From Cohnella sp. AR92 (GTDB lineage Bacteria > Bacillota > Bacilli > Paenibacillales > Paenibacillaceae): 64,000 bases of DNA. The translations under genes were made by a program, and so were the position numbers. The stretch lies in the NCBI RefSeq assembly GCF_003990975.1, contig NZ_RZJR01000009.1, forward strand, positions 248,001-312,000, written 5' to 3'. The notes beneath the pieces are model-generated. The model was not told where the DNA came from, searched no databases, and saw only the letters and a program-made list of their open reading frames with translations. Shown here one piece after another: positions 17,728 to 26,596 of the stretch; the stretch's first letter is position 1, and each line of letters opens with the position of its first letter.

Positions 17728-17987
17728 AGGTGCACCACCTTAACTATACTCGTTACCTACAATAATGCATTTGGAGTCTCCCTGCATAGATTCGGCGGCA
17801 TTTCAGCCAAACATGCAAAAGGATTATCAAGGATCCATAATTTTTACTATAGTTTTGCCTCGCCGACGGCAAGAGCCAAAATACGTGCTATCGAAAGGGG
17901 AAATATTGTTATACAGCGCAGGCCTATTTTCTTAGCATTAGACATGTACCGATTCTCACTACGTTAACAGATAAGGGGTTGTACTCG

Positions 17988-19310
17988 ATGAAGAAAATGC
18001 TCTCCGTATCCATGGTTGCGGCGTTGTCCGCCGGACTGCTGGCCGGCTGCGGCTCGAACTCCGGCTCGAACGCGAATTCGAGCGCGGAAGCTTCCGCTTC
18101 CTCCGGCGGTTCCGCCGGCGCCAAGCAGAAGGTTGTCGCCTGGGCGTGGGATCCGTCCTTCAACGGCGCCGCGCTGAAGATCGCCGAAGAGTTGTATCAA
18201 CAAGATCACCCGGGCTTCGAGCTCGAGATCGTGGACATGTCCAAGACCGACCTGGAGCAGAAGCTGAACACGAATCTAGCAGCCGGCGTCAAGTCGGGGC
18301 TGCCTGACATCATTCTCGTCAATGACCCTAACATTCAGAAATACGTAACGGCTTATCCGAACACGTTCGCCGACTTCACCGACAAAGTCGACTTCTCGCA
18401 ATTCTCGCCGTACAAAGTGGATGCGCTTACGGTTGACGGCAAAGTATACGGCGTTCCGTTCGACATCGGCGTCACCGGCATGTTCTACCGCAAGGATTAC
18501 CTCGAGCAAGTGGGCTTCGCCCCGCAGGACCTCGAGAACATTACTTGGGACCGCTATATCGAGATCGGCAAGGCCGTGAAGGAGAAGACGGGCAAGTACA
18601 TGTCCACGATCAACCCGAACGACGAGGCTCTCACCTCGATTCTGCTGCAATCCGCAGGCTCCTGGTACATCACCCCCGAGAACAAGGGCAACTTCACGAA
18701 CAATCCGGTCATGGCGGAGACTCTCCGCGTGTACAAGGCGATCGCCGATTCCGGCATCGCGAAGCCGGTTACGGGCTGGAGCGAGTTCGTCGGCAGCTTC
18801 AACGCGGGCGACGTCGCTACGGTCGTCTCCGGGGTATGGCAAATCGCGTCCATCATGGACGCCAAGGATCAAAGCGGCAAGTGGGCCGTCGCTCCGATTC
18901 CTCGCCTGAACATCGACGGCGGCAAGAATGCTTCCAACGAAGGCGGATCCAGCTGGTTCGTCTTGGATAACTCCAACAATAAAGACCTCGCGATCGACTT
19001 CCTGGCGAAGACGATCGGCGGCAACAGCACGTTCTACGAGCGCTTCCTGACCGAGAACGGCGGCGTCGGCTCCTACATTCCGGCCTTCTCTAGCGATGCT
19101 TACGGCCAGACGTCCGAATTCTTCGGCGGCCAAGCGATCTACAAGGACTTCACGCAGTGGTCGACCGAGGTTCCGGGCATCTCCCTCGGCATGTACACGC
19201 AAGAAGCGAAGGACGCTCTGAAGAACGAGCTTCCTAACATCCTGAACGGCGCGGACCTGACGAAGAGCCTGTCCAGCATTCAGAAGCTGTTCGAACAACA
19301 AGTTCAATAA
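17988..19310 (+). CDS. Extracellular sugar-binding lipoprotein of ABC importer
   Basis: 440 aa from ATG 17988 (AAGGGG 9 nt upstream; a TTG three codons earlier is less likely). The signal peptide ends in the lipobox LLAGC, giving lipidated C21, followed by a Ser/Ala-rich linker. The mature part is a family 1 solute-binding protein (VVAWAWDPSFNGAALKIAEE; VYGVPFDIGVTGMFYRKDYL). It delivers a sugar to the two permeases encoded next. No ATPase gene follows, so a shared MsmX-like ATPase elsewhere is expected. The gap 17728-17987 shows no secure promoter. Confidence 0.94.
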   Translation: MKKMLSVSMVAALSAGLLAGCGSNSGSNANSSAEASASSGGSAGAKQKVVAWAWDPSFNGAALKIAEELYQQDHPGFELEIVDMSKTDLEQKLNTNLAAGVKSGLPDIILVNDPNIQKYVTAYPNTFADFTDKVDFSQFSPYKVDALTVDGKVYGVPFDIGVTGMFYRKDYLEQVGFAPQDLENITWDRYIEIGKAVKEKTGKYMSTINPNDEALTSILLQSAGSWYITPENKGNFTNNPVMAETLRVYKAIADSGIAKPVTGWSEFVGSFNAGDVATVVSGVWQIASIMDAKDQSGKWAVAPIPRLNIDGGKNASNEGGSSWFVLDNSNNKDLAIDFLAKTIGGNSTFYERFLTENGGVGSYIPAFSSDAYGQTSEFFGGQAIYKDFTQWSTEVPGISLGMYTQEAKDALKNELPNILNGADLTKSLSSIQKLFEQQVQ

Positions 19311-19335
19311 TTCATCAGATAGCAGGTGGTAAATC

Positions 19336-20208
19336 GTGGGAGGCAAGACGAAATCGTCTCTCATCGGGTGGCAATTTGTTGCATTGCCTTCAGCGATCAT
19401 TTTGCTTTTCAGCTTCTACCCGATGGTTCAATCGTTGCTGTTATCGTTCCAATCCGGCAAAGGTACGGTCTATGAGTATGTTGGGTTCGCCAACTACACT
19501 CGCCTGTTCTCGGACCCGGTGTTCCGGCAAGCGCTGCTGAACACCTTGCTGTACCTGATTATCCAGGTTCCGATCATGCTCTTGCTGGGGCTGGTCATCG
19601 CGAACTTCCTGAACATTCCGAAGCTGCGCTTCAAGGGATTCTATCGCACGGCGATCTTTCTGCCGTGCGTCACCTCCCTCGTCTCATACGCCATCCTGTT
19701 CAAGAGCATCTTCTCGATCGACGGGATCGCGAACCAAATGCTGCTCAACCTGCATTTGATCGACGAGCCGATCGCTTGGCTAATGGATCCGGTGTGGGCG
19801 CGAATCGTCATCATTCTGGCCATCACCTGGCGCTGGACGGGCTACAACATGATTTTCTACCTGTCGGCCATGCAGAACATCGATCCGAGCGTCTATGAGG
19901 CCGCCTCCATCGACGGCGCTTCGAAGACTCGCCAGTTCTTCCGGATTACCGTACCGCTGCTGAAGCCGATTCTTCTGTTCACGGCCATCATCTCGACCAA
20001 CGGCACCTTGCAGCTGTTCGACGAAGTCGTCAACATTACGAACGGCGGCCCGGGCAATTCGACGATGACCATCTCGCAATACATCTATAACTTGTCCTTC
20101 GTCTATACGCCTAACTTCGGCTATGCGGCTACCGTGTCCTACGCGATCGTCATCATCGTGGCCGTGCTGTCCCTGATCCAGATGAAAGTCGGAGGTGAGA
20201 AACGATGA
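19336..20208 (+). CDS. Sugar ABC transporter permease (MalF/LacF type)
   Basis: 290 aa with six membrane segments. The EAA loop EAASIDGASKTRQFFRITVP (about 191-210) is the contact site for the ATPase. Start GTG 19336 has AGGTGG 6 nt upstream, and it lies 25 nt after the binding-protein gene. It overlaps the next permease by 4 nt (ATGA). Substrate is inferred to be an oligosaccharide; arabinan- or lactose-type importers are the closest families, but this cannot be settled by eye. Confidence 0.93.
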   Translation: MGGKTKSSLIGWQFVALPSAIILLFSFYPMVQSLLLSFQSGKGTVYEYVGFANYTRLFSDPVFRQALLNTLLYLIIQVPIMLLLGLVIANFLNIPKLRFKGFYRTAIFLPCVTSLVSYAILFKSIFSIDGIANQMLLNLHLIDEPIAWLMDPVWARIVIILAITWRWTGYNMIFYLSAMQNIDPSVYEAASIDGASKTRQFFRITVPLLKPILLFTAIISTNGTLQLFDEVVNITNGGPGNSTMTISQYIYNLSFVYTPNFGYAATVSYAIVIIVAVLSLIQMKVGGEKR

Positions 20209-21011
20209 AGAACATCAGAATGTCCTTCGTTCATCTGTTCCTCATCGCCGCTTCCTTCCTCTCGCTCTTCCCGTTCGCTTGGATGATCATCGGCATGACG
20301 AACACATCCTCCGACATCGTGAAGGGGAAGTTCAGCTTCGGCGGCCATCTGTCGGCCAACTGGAACAAGCTGCTCGATTCGGCGGATCTGGGAGCGGCCT
20401 TCTACAACTCCTTCTTGATTGCCATCCTTGGCACGGTCGGTACCCTGCTGTTAAGTTCGATGGCCGGTTACGGCTTCGAGGTGTACCGTTCCAAGGGGAA
20501 GAACCTGCTGTTCAACGTGCTGCTGCTGTCCATGATGATCCCGTTCGCGGCCGTCATGATCCCGCTCTTCCGGATGTTCAGCAGCTTCGGCCTGCTCAAC
20601 TCGCCGTTCGCCGTCATTCTGCCGTCGATCACGACCGCGTTCATGATCTTCTTCTTCCTGCAGAATACGAAGTCGTTCCCGCGCGAGCTGCTTCAAGCCG
20701 GCCGGGTGGACGGCTTGAACGAATGGCAGCTGTTCTCCCGCATCTACATGCCGACGATGAAGCCGACGTACGCGGCGGCCGCCATCATCACGTTCATGAA
20801 CTACTGGAACAGCTACCTGTGGCCGCTCATCGCGCTGCAGACGCAAGACAAGAAGACGCTGCCGCTTGTCGTCTCCTCCCTCGCGTCCTCCTACAATCCC
20901 GACTACGGGATCGTCATGGTCGCGATCGTTCTGACGACGCTGCCGACGCTGCTTATCTTCTTTATCCTGCAGAAGCAGTTCGTCCAAGGCATGCTCGGCT
21001 CGGTGAAGTAA
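20205..21011 (+). CDS. Sugar ABC transporter permease (MalG/AraQ type)
   Basis: 268 aa, six membrane segments, with the second EAA-type loop LLQAGRVDGLNEWQLFSRIY about two-thirds along. The canonical EAA is here LLQAGRVDG, still containing the invariant G. Overlap with the first permease implies coupled translation. Completes the CUT1 membrane heterodimer and ends at a strong terminator. Confidence 0.93.
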   Translation: MKNIRMSFVHLFLIAASFLSLFPFAWMIIGMTNTSSDIVKGKFSFGGHLSANWNKLLDSADLGAAFYNSFLIAILGTVGTLLLSSMAGYGFEVYRSKGKNLLFNVLLLSMMIPFAAVMIPLFRMFSSFGLLNSPFAVILPSITTAFMIFFFLQNTKSFPRELLQAGRVDGLNEWQLFSRIYMPTMKPTYAAAAIITFMNYWNSYLWPLIALQTQDKKTLPLVVSSLASSYNPDYGIVMVAIVLTTLPTLLIFFILQKQFVQGMLGSVK

Positions 21012-21024
21012 GCGAGCAGGAGAA

Positions 21025-21064
21025 GAGCCGTAACCCGATTCGGTCGGGTTACGGCTCTTTTTTT
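21025..21064 (+). terminator. Terminator of the sugar importer operon
   Basis: A perfect 14-bp stem (21025-21038 with 21044-21057) and 5-nt loop are followed by seven Ts. Confidence 0.95.
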
Positions 21065-21106
21065 GCGGCTGCTTTGGCGCCGGGGAGGCGCCATGGAGCT
21101 TTCTAA

Positions 21107-21127
21107 CCCGATGATGTCGGGTTACAG
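21107..21127 (-). terminator. Second hairpin with the same core, beside phnM
   Basis: TAACCCGA-TGATG-TCGGGTTA repeats the core of the preceding terminator. On the minus strand it follows the phnM stop but has no T run, so termination there is uncertain. Confidence 0.35.
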
Positions 21128-21141
21128 CCGCGTACCTGCGG

Positions 21142-22299
21142 TCACCTGTAATCGTTCGTCTGCTGAACGACGGTTCCTCCCACGATAGTCGCGCCTACGA
21201 CCGCGCAATCCTGCACCTTGCGGACGATCAGAAGATCCGCAAGCTTGCCGACCTCGATCGAACCGACCTCCGCCTCGATTCCCATGGCTCGTGCCGGATG
21301 GAGCGAGGCCATCGCAACCGCTTGCGCCAACGGAACGCCCTCCTTGGCCATATGGAAGATAGACTCAAGCAACGAGGCAGGATGGTAGTCCGAGCATACG
21401 ATATTCGCGGCTCCCGCCTTGATCGCGTCGATGGCGGACAGGTTCTTGTCGTGCGAGCCGCCCCGGACGATGTTCGGCGCTCCCACGCATACGTGAAGCC
21501 CTTGCTCGGTCGCGTATTGCGCGGTCTCCAGGTTCAGCGGGAACTCCACGACATTCGCTCCGAACGAGAGAGAATGGTTCACTTGCCCGATCGAATCGTC
21601 GTCGTGCGAAGCGATCGCGACGCCCGCTTCGCCCGCCTGCCTGGCCAGCCTCCGCAGCTCTTCCCAATCGATCCTCTGCCGTCGTTCCTGAAGCTCCCTC
21701 ACGATCGCGTCCGCTTCATGAATATCGACTCCCTGGTTCTTCATCACGTACCGTTCGAAAGCCCCCGGCCGATGGTATTGGCCAATCCCCGGCGCATGGT
21801 CCATGAAGCTCAGGTAATTCACGCTGCCGTCCGCAAGAAGCTGCGCCGCCATAGGCAGTCCCGCAAGGTAGGACACTTCGTATCTCAGATGAATGCGGTG
21901 ACGGATCATCGCTCTCTGCTCGCGACTCTTTAGGATGTGCTTGATCAGGCCTGCCGTAACGTGTTCCCCTCGCAGGCTTAAGCCTACCCCCAGAGACAGC
22001 GAGTGATACATCGTCGTGATCCCATGCAGCGCCAGCTTGCGTTCATATTGAACGAAGGCCATCCCGAATGGGAAAATCGTATTCGGCCGAGGCTCGACTT
22101 CCTTCTCGATGGCGTCGCAATGCAAGTCGATAAGGCCGGGGAGAACGAACGCGCCTTGGGCGTCGACCACTTCATCGCCTTCTCGAATCCACCGGTCCGC
22201 GGCCCCCGCCTCGATCGCTTTCACTCTCCCGTTCCGAATCAATAAGTCCGCCTGGATCACGCCGCCCGGAACGACGACGCTTCCTCCTTGAATAATCAT
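21142..22299 (-). CDS. phnM: Ribose 1-methylphosphonate 5-triphosphate diphosphatase-like (PhnM)
   Basis: 385 aa amidohydrolase-fold protein. The metal-binding and family motif HCDAIEKEVEPRP starts at H60, KNQGVDIHEADAIV lies mid-protein, IASHDDDS near 234 and CSDYHPASL near 305. These match PhnM, which removes pyrophosphate from the C-P lyase intermediate in phosphonate breakdown. No other C-P lyase gene (phnGHIJKL) is present here; a phnDCEE importer is 30 kb away. It may act on another triphosphate or with genes elsewhere. Confidence 0.9.
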   Translation of the reverse strand: MIIQGGSVVVPGGVIQADLLIRNGRVKAIEAGAADRWIREGDEVVDAQGAFVLPGLIDLHCDAIEKEVEPRPNTIFPFGMAFVQYERKLALHGITTMYHSLSLGVGLSLRGEHVTAGLIKHILKSREQRAMIRHRIHLRYEVSYLAGLPMAAQLLADGSVNYLSFMDHAPGIGQYHRPGAFERYVMKNQGVDIHEADAIVRELQERRQRIDWEELRRLARQAGEAGVAIASHDDDSIGQVNHSLSFGANVVEFPLNLETAQYATEQGLHVCVGAPNIVRGGSHDKNLSAIDAIKAGAANIVCSDYHPASLLESIFHMAKEGVPLAQAVAMASLHPARAMGIEAEVGSIEVGKLADLLIVRKVQDCAVVGATIVGGTVVQQTNDYR

Positions 22300-22447
22300 C
22301 TATCGCTCACCCTGCCCTCCGATTTGCTTCTCTCATCCTATTTCCCTGCTTTATCAAGAATAATATTGTCGAAATATATCGTAAATGATAAGATTACTTA
22401 TGATTTCCTACATCTCCCATAAAAGGTGGTTGTACACTCTGGACACA

Positions 22448-22783
22448 ATGAGACTGAAGTCCCAGTTGGATACCAAGGAGCTGCTGCTTCTGGAATCCGA
22501 AACGAAGAGTCAAGGCAAGAACATGGTTGTGGCTTATATTTTATGGTATTTCCTCGGCTATTTCGGCGGCCATCGCTTCTACATGAAGAAGACGGGCTCC
22601 GCCATCGCCATGTTGATTCTGTCGATTACCCTTATCGGCATGATCGCTACTTTCATCTGGTGGATCGTCGATGCCTTCCTTCTTCACAATTGGGTAAAGG
22701 AGCACAATCGCCAGGTAGAGGCTAAGATCGTCAACCAATTGATTTCTGCGCCGAAGCAGCCCCCGGCTCCGTATTCCTTCTGA
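22448..22783 (+). CDS. TM2 domain membrane protein, first of a tandem pair
   Basis: 111 aa from ATG 22448. The TM2 pattern GYFGGHRFYMKKTGSA with two membrane helices and the IWWIVDAFLL end is clear. The start is uncertain: AAAGGTGG lies 20 nt upstream of this ATG, and in-frame TTG/CTG codons lie closer. The chosen start aligns with the N-terminus of the next gene (TKELLLLESE versus INELLLLNSE). TM2 proteins are of unknown function. It ends 1 nt before the paralogue. Confidence 0.8.
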   Translation: MRLKSQLDTKELLLLESETKSQGKNMVVAYILWYFLGYFGGHRFYMKKTGSAIAMLILSITLIGMIATFIWWIVDAFLLHNWVKEHNRQVEAKIVNQLISAPKQPPAPYSF

Positions 22784-22784
22784 C

Positions 22785-23186
22785 ATGGACAAGCAATCTC
22801 TCACGATAAACGAGCTGCTATTGCTTAATTCCGAGATGCGGCTGCGCGAGAAGTCCATTGCTCTGGTCTACATCCTGCTTCTGGGCGGTCACCTGGGCAT
22901 TCACCGCTTCTACCTGAAGAAGCCGTTATCCGGATCTATCCAATTGGCGCTGTCCGTTCTGGCCACGATCTTCTACTTCATCTTCGCCTTGACGACGGCG
23001 GAAGCGGAAGATTATGGCGAATGGTGGGCATTCGTTTTGTGTCTTCTCTGCGCTGCCGCGGTCTTCGTCTGGGTCATCGTGGATCTATTCCTGATCCCCA
23101 AGATGGTCAAGCGGCTGAACGAGGAGAAAGAACAGGAGATTGTCAAACAGCTGCTCGAATATAGAAATCTTCAATCCTTTAGGTAA
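22785..23186 (+). CDS. TM2 domain membrane protein, second of a tandem pair
   Basis: 133 aa paralogue of the preceding protein: INELLLLNSEMRLREKS, then LGIHRFYLKKPLSGS and VWVIVDLFLIPKMV. It has a longer second hydrophobic region than the first copy. Both have polar Glu-rich cytoplasmic tails. The pair arose by duplication and probably forms a heteromer in the membrane, which is inference from adjacency. Ends at a bidirectional terminator. Confidence 0.85.
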   Translation: MDKQSLTINELLLLNSEMRLREKSIALVYILLLGGHLGIHRFYLKKPLSGSIQLALSVLATIFYFIFALTTAEAEDYGEWWAFVLCLLCAAAVFVWVIVDLFLIPKMVKRLNEEKEQEIVKQLLEYRNLQSFR

Positions 23187-23187
23187 A

Positions 23188-23222
23188 ACAAGCCTCTTGC
23201 GGTCGGTCCGCAAGAGGCTTGT
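23188..23222. terminator. Bidirectional terminator between TM2 genes and prfC
   Basis: A perfect 15-bp stem (23188-23202 with 23208-23222) with a 5-nt loop sits between convergent genes. On the minus strand it ends in TTTTACC, on the plus strand in TGTTTGTG. Confidence 0.9.
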
Positions 23223-23232
23223 TGTTTGTGAA

Positions 23233-24819
23233 TTACGGTGCCGTCTCCAGGAATTTCACTTCCGGCATGCGCTCCATCGCCGTGCGCATCGCGTATTCGT
23301 TCTCGAACAGCGCGACGTAGTTGTCGTTCTTGTCCTTGACGAGCGTCGAGTTGATGCGGAATTTGGTCGGGTCGACCTTATCGGCGACGATCCAGCGCGC
23401 GAATTGGAACGTCGTGCGCGCGAGCTGAATGTCGACGCCGTATTCGTTCTTCATCCGATACTCGAACACGTCGAATTGGAGCTGGCCGACGACGCCGAGG
23501 TAAGTATCCTCGAACACGCCGACGGAGGTGAACACCTGAACCATGCCTTCTTCCGTCAGCTGGTCCAGCCCCTTCAGGTATTGCTTCTGCTTCAGCGCGT
23601 TCTTAACCGATACCTTGGAGAATATCTCCGGGGAGAACGTCGGCAGCTCGTCGAACACGATGCTGCTTCCTTCGCTCAAGGAGTCGCCGATACGGAAGAT
23701 GCCCGGGTCGAACAAGCCGATAATGTCGCCGGGATACGCGGTATCGATGATCTCGCGGTCCTGCGCCAGGAATTGCTGCGGCTGCGCCAGCTTGATATCC
23801 TTGCCCGCGCGGACGTGGCGAACGCTCATGCCGCGTTGGAACTTGCCGGAACAGATCCGCAGGAACGCCAAGCGGTCGCGGTGCGCCGGGTTCATGTTCG
23901 CTTGGATCTTGAAGATATAGCCGGAGAACTTCTCCTGATCCGGCTCGACCGGTCCGGAGGTGCTCTGGCGGGAGGTCGGTTCCGGAGCCAACTGCAGGAA
24001 GTTCTCGAGGAACGTCTGCACGCCGAAGTTGTTGACCGCGCTGCCGAAGAAGACCGGAGTCAATTGACCGGCCAGCACCTTCTCGTAGTCGAACGGATCG
24101 CCGGCGACGTCGAGCAGCTCAAGGTCTTGCGCCAGCTGGTCGGCAAGATAATCGCCCGCCATCTCGCGGATGCGCGGATCGTTGTAGTCCGCTACCGGGC
24201 GAACCTCGATCGTGGAATGGTCGGTGCCTTGGAACAGCTCGACCTGGTTCTTCATCCGGTCGTAGACGCCGCTCAGCTCGCGGCCCATGCCGATCGGCCA
24301 GTTCATCGGGACCGAACGGATGCCCAGCACGCGCTCGATCTCTTCCAGCAGCTCGAACGGATTCTGGCCTTCTCGGTCCAGCTTGTTGATGAACGTGAAG
24401 ATCGGAATGCCGCGCTTCGCGCACACCTGGAACAGCTTGATCGTCTGCGCCTCGACGCCCTTGGCGACGTCGATCAGCATGACCGCGCTGTCGGCGGCCG
24501 TCAACGTGCGGTACGTGTCTTCGCTGAAGTCCTGGTGACCCGGCGTATCCAGAATGTTGACGTGCTTGCCGGCATATTCGAATTGCATAACCGAAGAAGT
24601 AACCGAGATTCCGCGCTGCTTCTCGATCTCCATCCAGTCGCTCGTCGCATGGCGGGCCGCTTTGCGCGCTTTGACGGAACCGGCGATATGAATGGCTCCT
24701 CCGAACAGGAGCAGCTTCTCGGTAAGGGTTGTTTTCCCCGCGTCGGGGTGAGAGATAATCGCGAAGGTGCGGCGCTTGGCCACCTCTTGTTTCAATTCTT
24801 CGCGCAGCGTTTGGCTCAT
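23233..24819 (-). CDS. prfC: Peptide chain release factor 3
   Basis: 528 aa translational GTPase. G1 SHPDAGKTT (23-31), G3 DTPGHQDFSEDT and G4 NKLDR are all present, with the RF3-specific SVKARKAARHATSDWM switch region. RF3 recycles RF1/RF2 after termination. It is absent from many Bacilli, so its presence is a mild lineage marker. A TATAAT at 24863-24858 (minus strand) lies upstream with no good -35. Confidence 0.95.
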   Translation of the reverse strand: MSQTLREELKQEVAKRRTFAIISHPDAGKTTLTEKLLLFGGAIHIAGSVKARKAARHATSDWMEIEKQRGISVTSSVMQFEYAGKHVNILDTPGHQDFSEDTYRTLTAADSAVMLIDVAKGVEAQTIKLFQVCAKRGIPIFTFINKLDREGQNPFELLEEIERVLGIRSVPMNWPIGMGRELSGVYDRMKNQVELFQGTDHSTIEVRPVADYNDPRIREMAGDYLADQLAQDLELLDVAGDPFDYEKVLAGQLTPVFFGSAVNNFGVQTFLENFLQLAPEPTSRQSTSGPVEPDQEKFSGYIFKIQANMNPAHRDRLAFLRICSGKFQRGMSVRHVRAGKDIKLAQPQQFLAQDREIIDTAYPGDIIGLFDPGIFRIGDSLSEGSSIVFDELPTFSPEIFSKVSVKNALKQKQYLKGLDQLTEEGMVQVFTSVGVFEDTYLGVVGQLQFDVFEYRMKNEYGVDIQLARTTFQFARWIVADKVDPTKFRINSTLVKDKNDNYVALFENEYAMRTAMERMPEVKFLETAP

Positions 24820-24885
24820 TGTCTGAAGTTCCCTTCCCTAAAAAAATGGCAATTATCATTATAGCACAATGTCCCGCAGGAAAGG

Positions 24886-24915
24886 GAAAAACGAACCGCC
24901 AATGGGCGGTTCGTT
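24886..24915 (-). terminator. Terminator after DHA2 exporter gene
   Basis: AACGAACCGCC-CATT-GGCGGTTCGTT on the minus strand forms a perfect 11-bp stem followed by TTTTTCCC, 23 nt past the stop codon. Confidence 0.9.
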
Positions 24916-24938
24916 CAGGTGCACGCTATATGCGGCGA

Positions 24939-26471
24939 TTACGCCTCGAGCGCCTTGGCTTCCCCGATAGCTCCCCCTGGTCCTTCTTCGTCCCTCTTGG
25001 AGAGTACCTCCTTCTTCAAGAACCAGACGATCACGAATGCCGCAATCGCAAAGCCGAAGCCGATGGCGAAAATGTTCTGGAACGCATCCGAGAATGCCGC
25101 GTTCACCTTCCCGATCACGTCCGCAGACAGCCCCGCCGGAATATCTCCCTTCGCGATTGAATCCGCCGCGCCATTCGGAAGCTGATCGCTCAGTTCCATA
25201 ACGCCGCTCTTGATATTCTTCGCGAGCAGGCTGCCGAACACGCTCATGCCGATGGTGGTGCCGATGGACTGGAACAGCTGGACGGTCGAAAGCGCGATCC
25301 CGCTGTCCTTCTTGTCGACCGATTCTTGTACGATCAGATTGTCTCCGCCGAACAACGCCCCGATTCCAAGGCCCAAGATAAAGAACGCAACGATAATATA
25401 GAGGACAGTCGTTCCGACCCCGATCTGCGTCATCAGGTACATGCCGATGATCGGAAGAATGAACGCAACGATAAAAATATTACGATAAGGGACGCGAGTA
25501 ATCAGGAATCCGATCAGGATGCTGACGGGAATCGCGCCTGCCATTAACGCCATGTTCAGGTATCCCGAAGCGGTCGGCGTCAGTCCCATGACGTGCTGCG
25601 CGAAGAACGGGAACGACGCGAAGCCGCCCATGAGGCCCAGCATCAAGACGAAGACGAACAGCGATAGAACGACGACCGTGCGATTCTTGAACAGATGCAG
25701 CGGCACGAGCGGCTCCTTGGCTTTCTTCTCGATTCGCACGAGCAGCGCGAAGAGCAGGGCCGACAGAACGAACAATCCGATCACCCACGGAGACGACCAG
25801 GCAAGACCGCGGTTGTCGACCAGCACGGGAGCGAGCAGCAGCGACAGCAGTCCCAGCATCATCGTGAAGGCGCCTGCCCAGTCGATCGTCCGTCTCTCTT
25901 CCCCTCTCGTCTCCTTCAAGCCGAGGCTCATGATCAGCGCGGCTAGCAGACCAACCGGAATATTGATCAGGAACACCCAATGCCAGTTGATATGGTCGAC
26001 GATGTAGCCGCCGACGGTCGGACCTAACAGTTGCGGCAGGAACATGACCGGGCCGATCATCGCCTGAATCTTGGCTCTCTGCTCGACCGGATACGTATCG
26101 CCTAGGATGACCATGGCAAGCGGCATAAGGCCGCCGGCGCCGATCCCTTGAATCCCTCGACCGACGAGCAGCATCGGCATCGAGACGGCGAGACCGCCGA
26201 CGATAGAGCCGCCGATAAATAGTGCGATGCTCATCAAGTAGACGCGCTTGCGCCCGAACAAATCGGCCAGCTTGCCGAGAATCGGCATGAACATCGTCAT
26301 TGCCAGCATATAAATGCCGGCTACCCATCCATATAGCGACAAGCCATGAAGATCGCGGATGACCGTCGGCATCGCGGTCGAGACAACCGTCTCGTCAAGC
26401 TCCGCGAAGATGAGTCCGATCAGCAGACCCGTGAGCACGAGAGCTTTGTTGTTGCTTTTAGCTTGAACCAT
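24939..26471 (-). CDS. MFS transporter, DHA2 (EmrB/QacA) family
   Basis: 510 aa, about 14 membrane segments. LDETVVSTAMPTVI in helix 1, GKLADLFGRKRVYL as motif A and GPTVGGYIVDHINWHWVFLIN as motif C. It has an extracellular loop region near 420-460 before the last helix and a short acidic C-terminal tail (SKRDEEGPGG). Probably a multidrug antiporter. Second of two tandem DHA2 genes; the 125-nt gap to the first has no clear terminator, so they may be cotranscribed. Confidence 0.92.
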   Translation of the reverse strand: MVQAKSNNKALVLTGLLIGLIFAELDETVVSTAMPTVIRDLHGLSLYGWVAGIYMLAMTMFMPILGKLADLFGRKRVYLMSIALFIGGSIVGGLAVSMPMLLVGRGIQGIGAGGLMPLAMVILGDTYPVEQRAKIQAMIGPVMFLPQLLGPTVGGYIVDHINWHWVFLINIPVGLLAALIMSLGLKETRGEERRTIDWAGAFTMMLGLLSLLLAPVLVDNRGLAWSSPWVIGLFVLSALLFALLVRIEKKAKEPLVPLHLFKNRTVVVLSLFVFVLMLGLMGGFASFPFFAQHVMGLTPTASGYLNMALMAGAIPVSILIGFLITRVPYRNIFIVAFILPIIGMYLMTQIGVGTTVLYIIVAFFILGLGIGALFGGDNLIVQESVDKKDSGIALSTVQLFQSIGTTIGMSVFGSLLAKNIKSGVMELSDQLPNGAADSIAKGDIPAGLSADVIGKVNAAFSDAFQNIFAIGFGFAIAAFVIVWFLKKEVLSKRDEEGPGGAIGEAKALEA

Positions 26472-26596
26472 TTTGACACCTCTGCCTTATATCGATTACG
26501 AGAACCCTTCATCGCCTTGAAGGAGTTCCCCCTTTGCGGAGATCATCGTAATCGCCTTACATGAACTGAATATGAACCGGAAGATAAAGGCAATGC

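Noticed and set aside
23140..24864. 574-codon plus-strand frame opposite prfC
   Set aside because: Antisense shadow of the release factor gene, rich in Arg/His/Leu with no motif.
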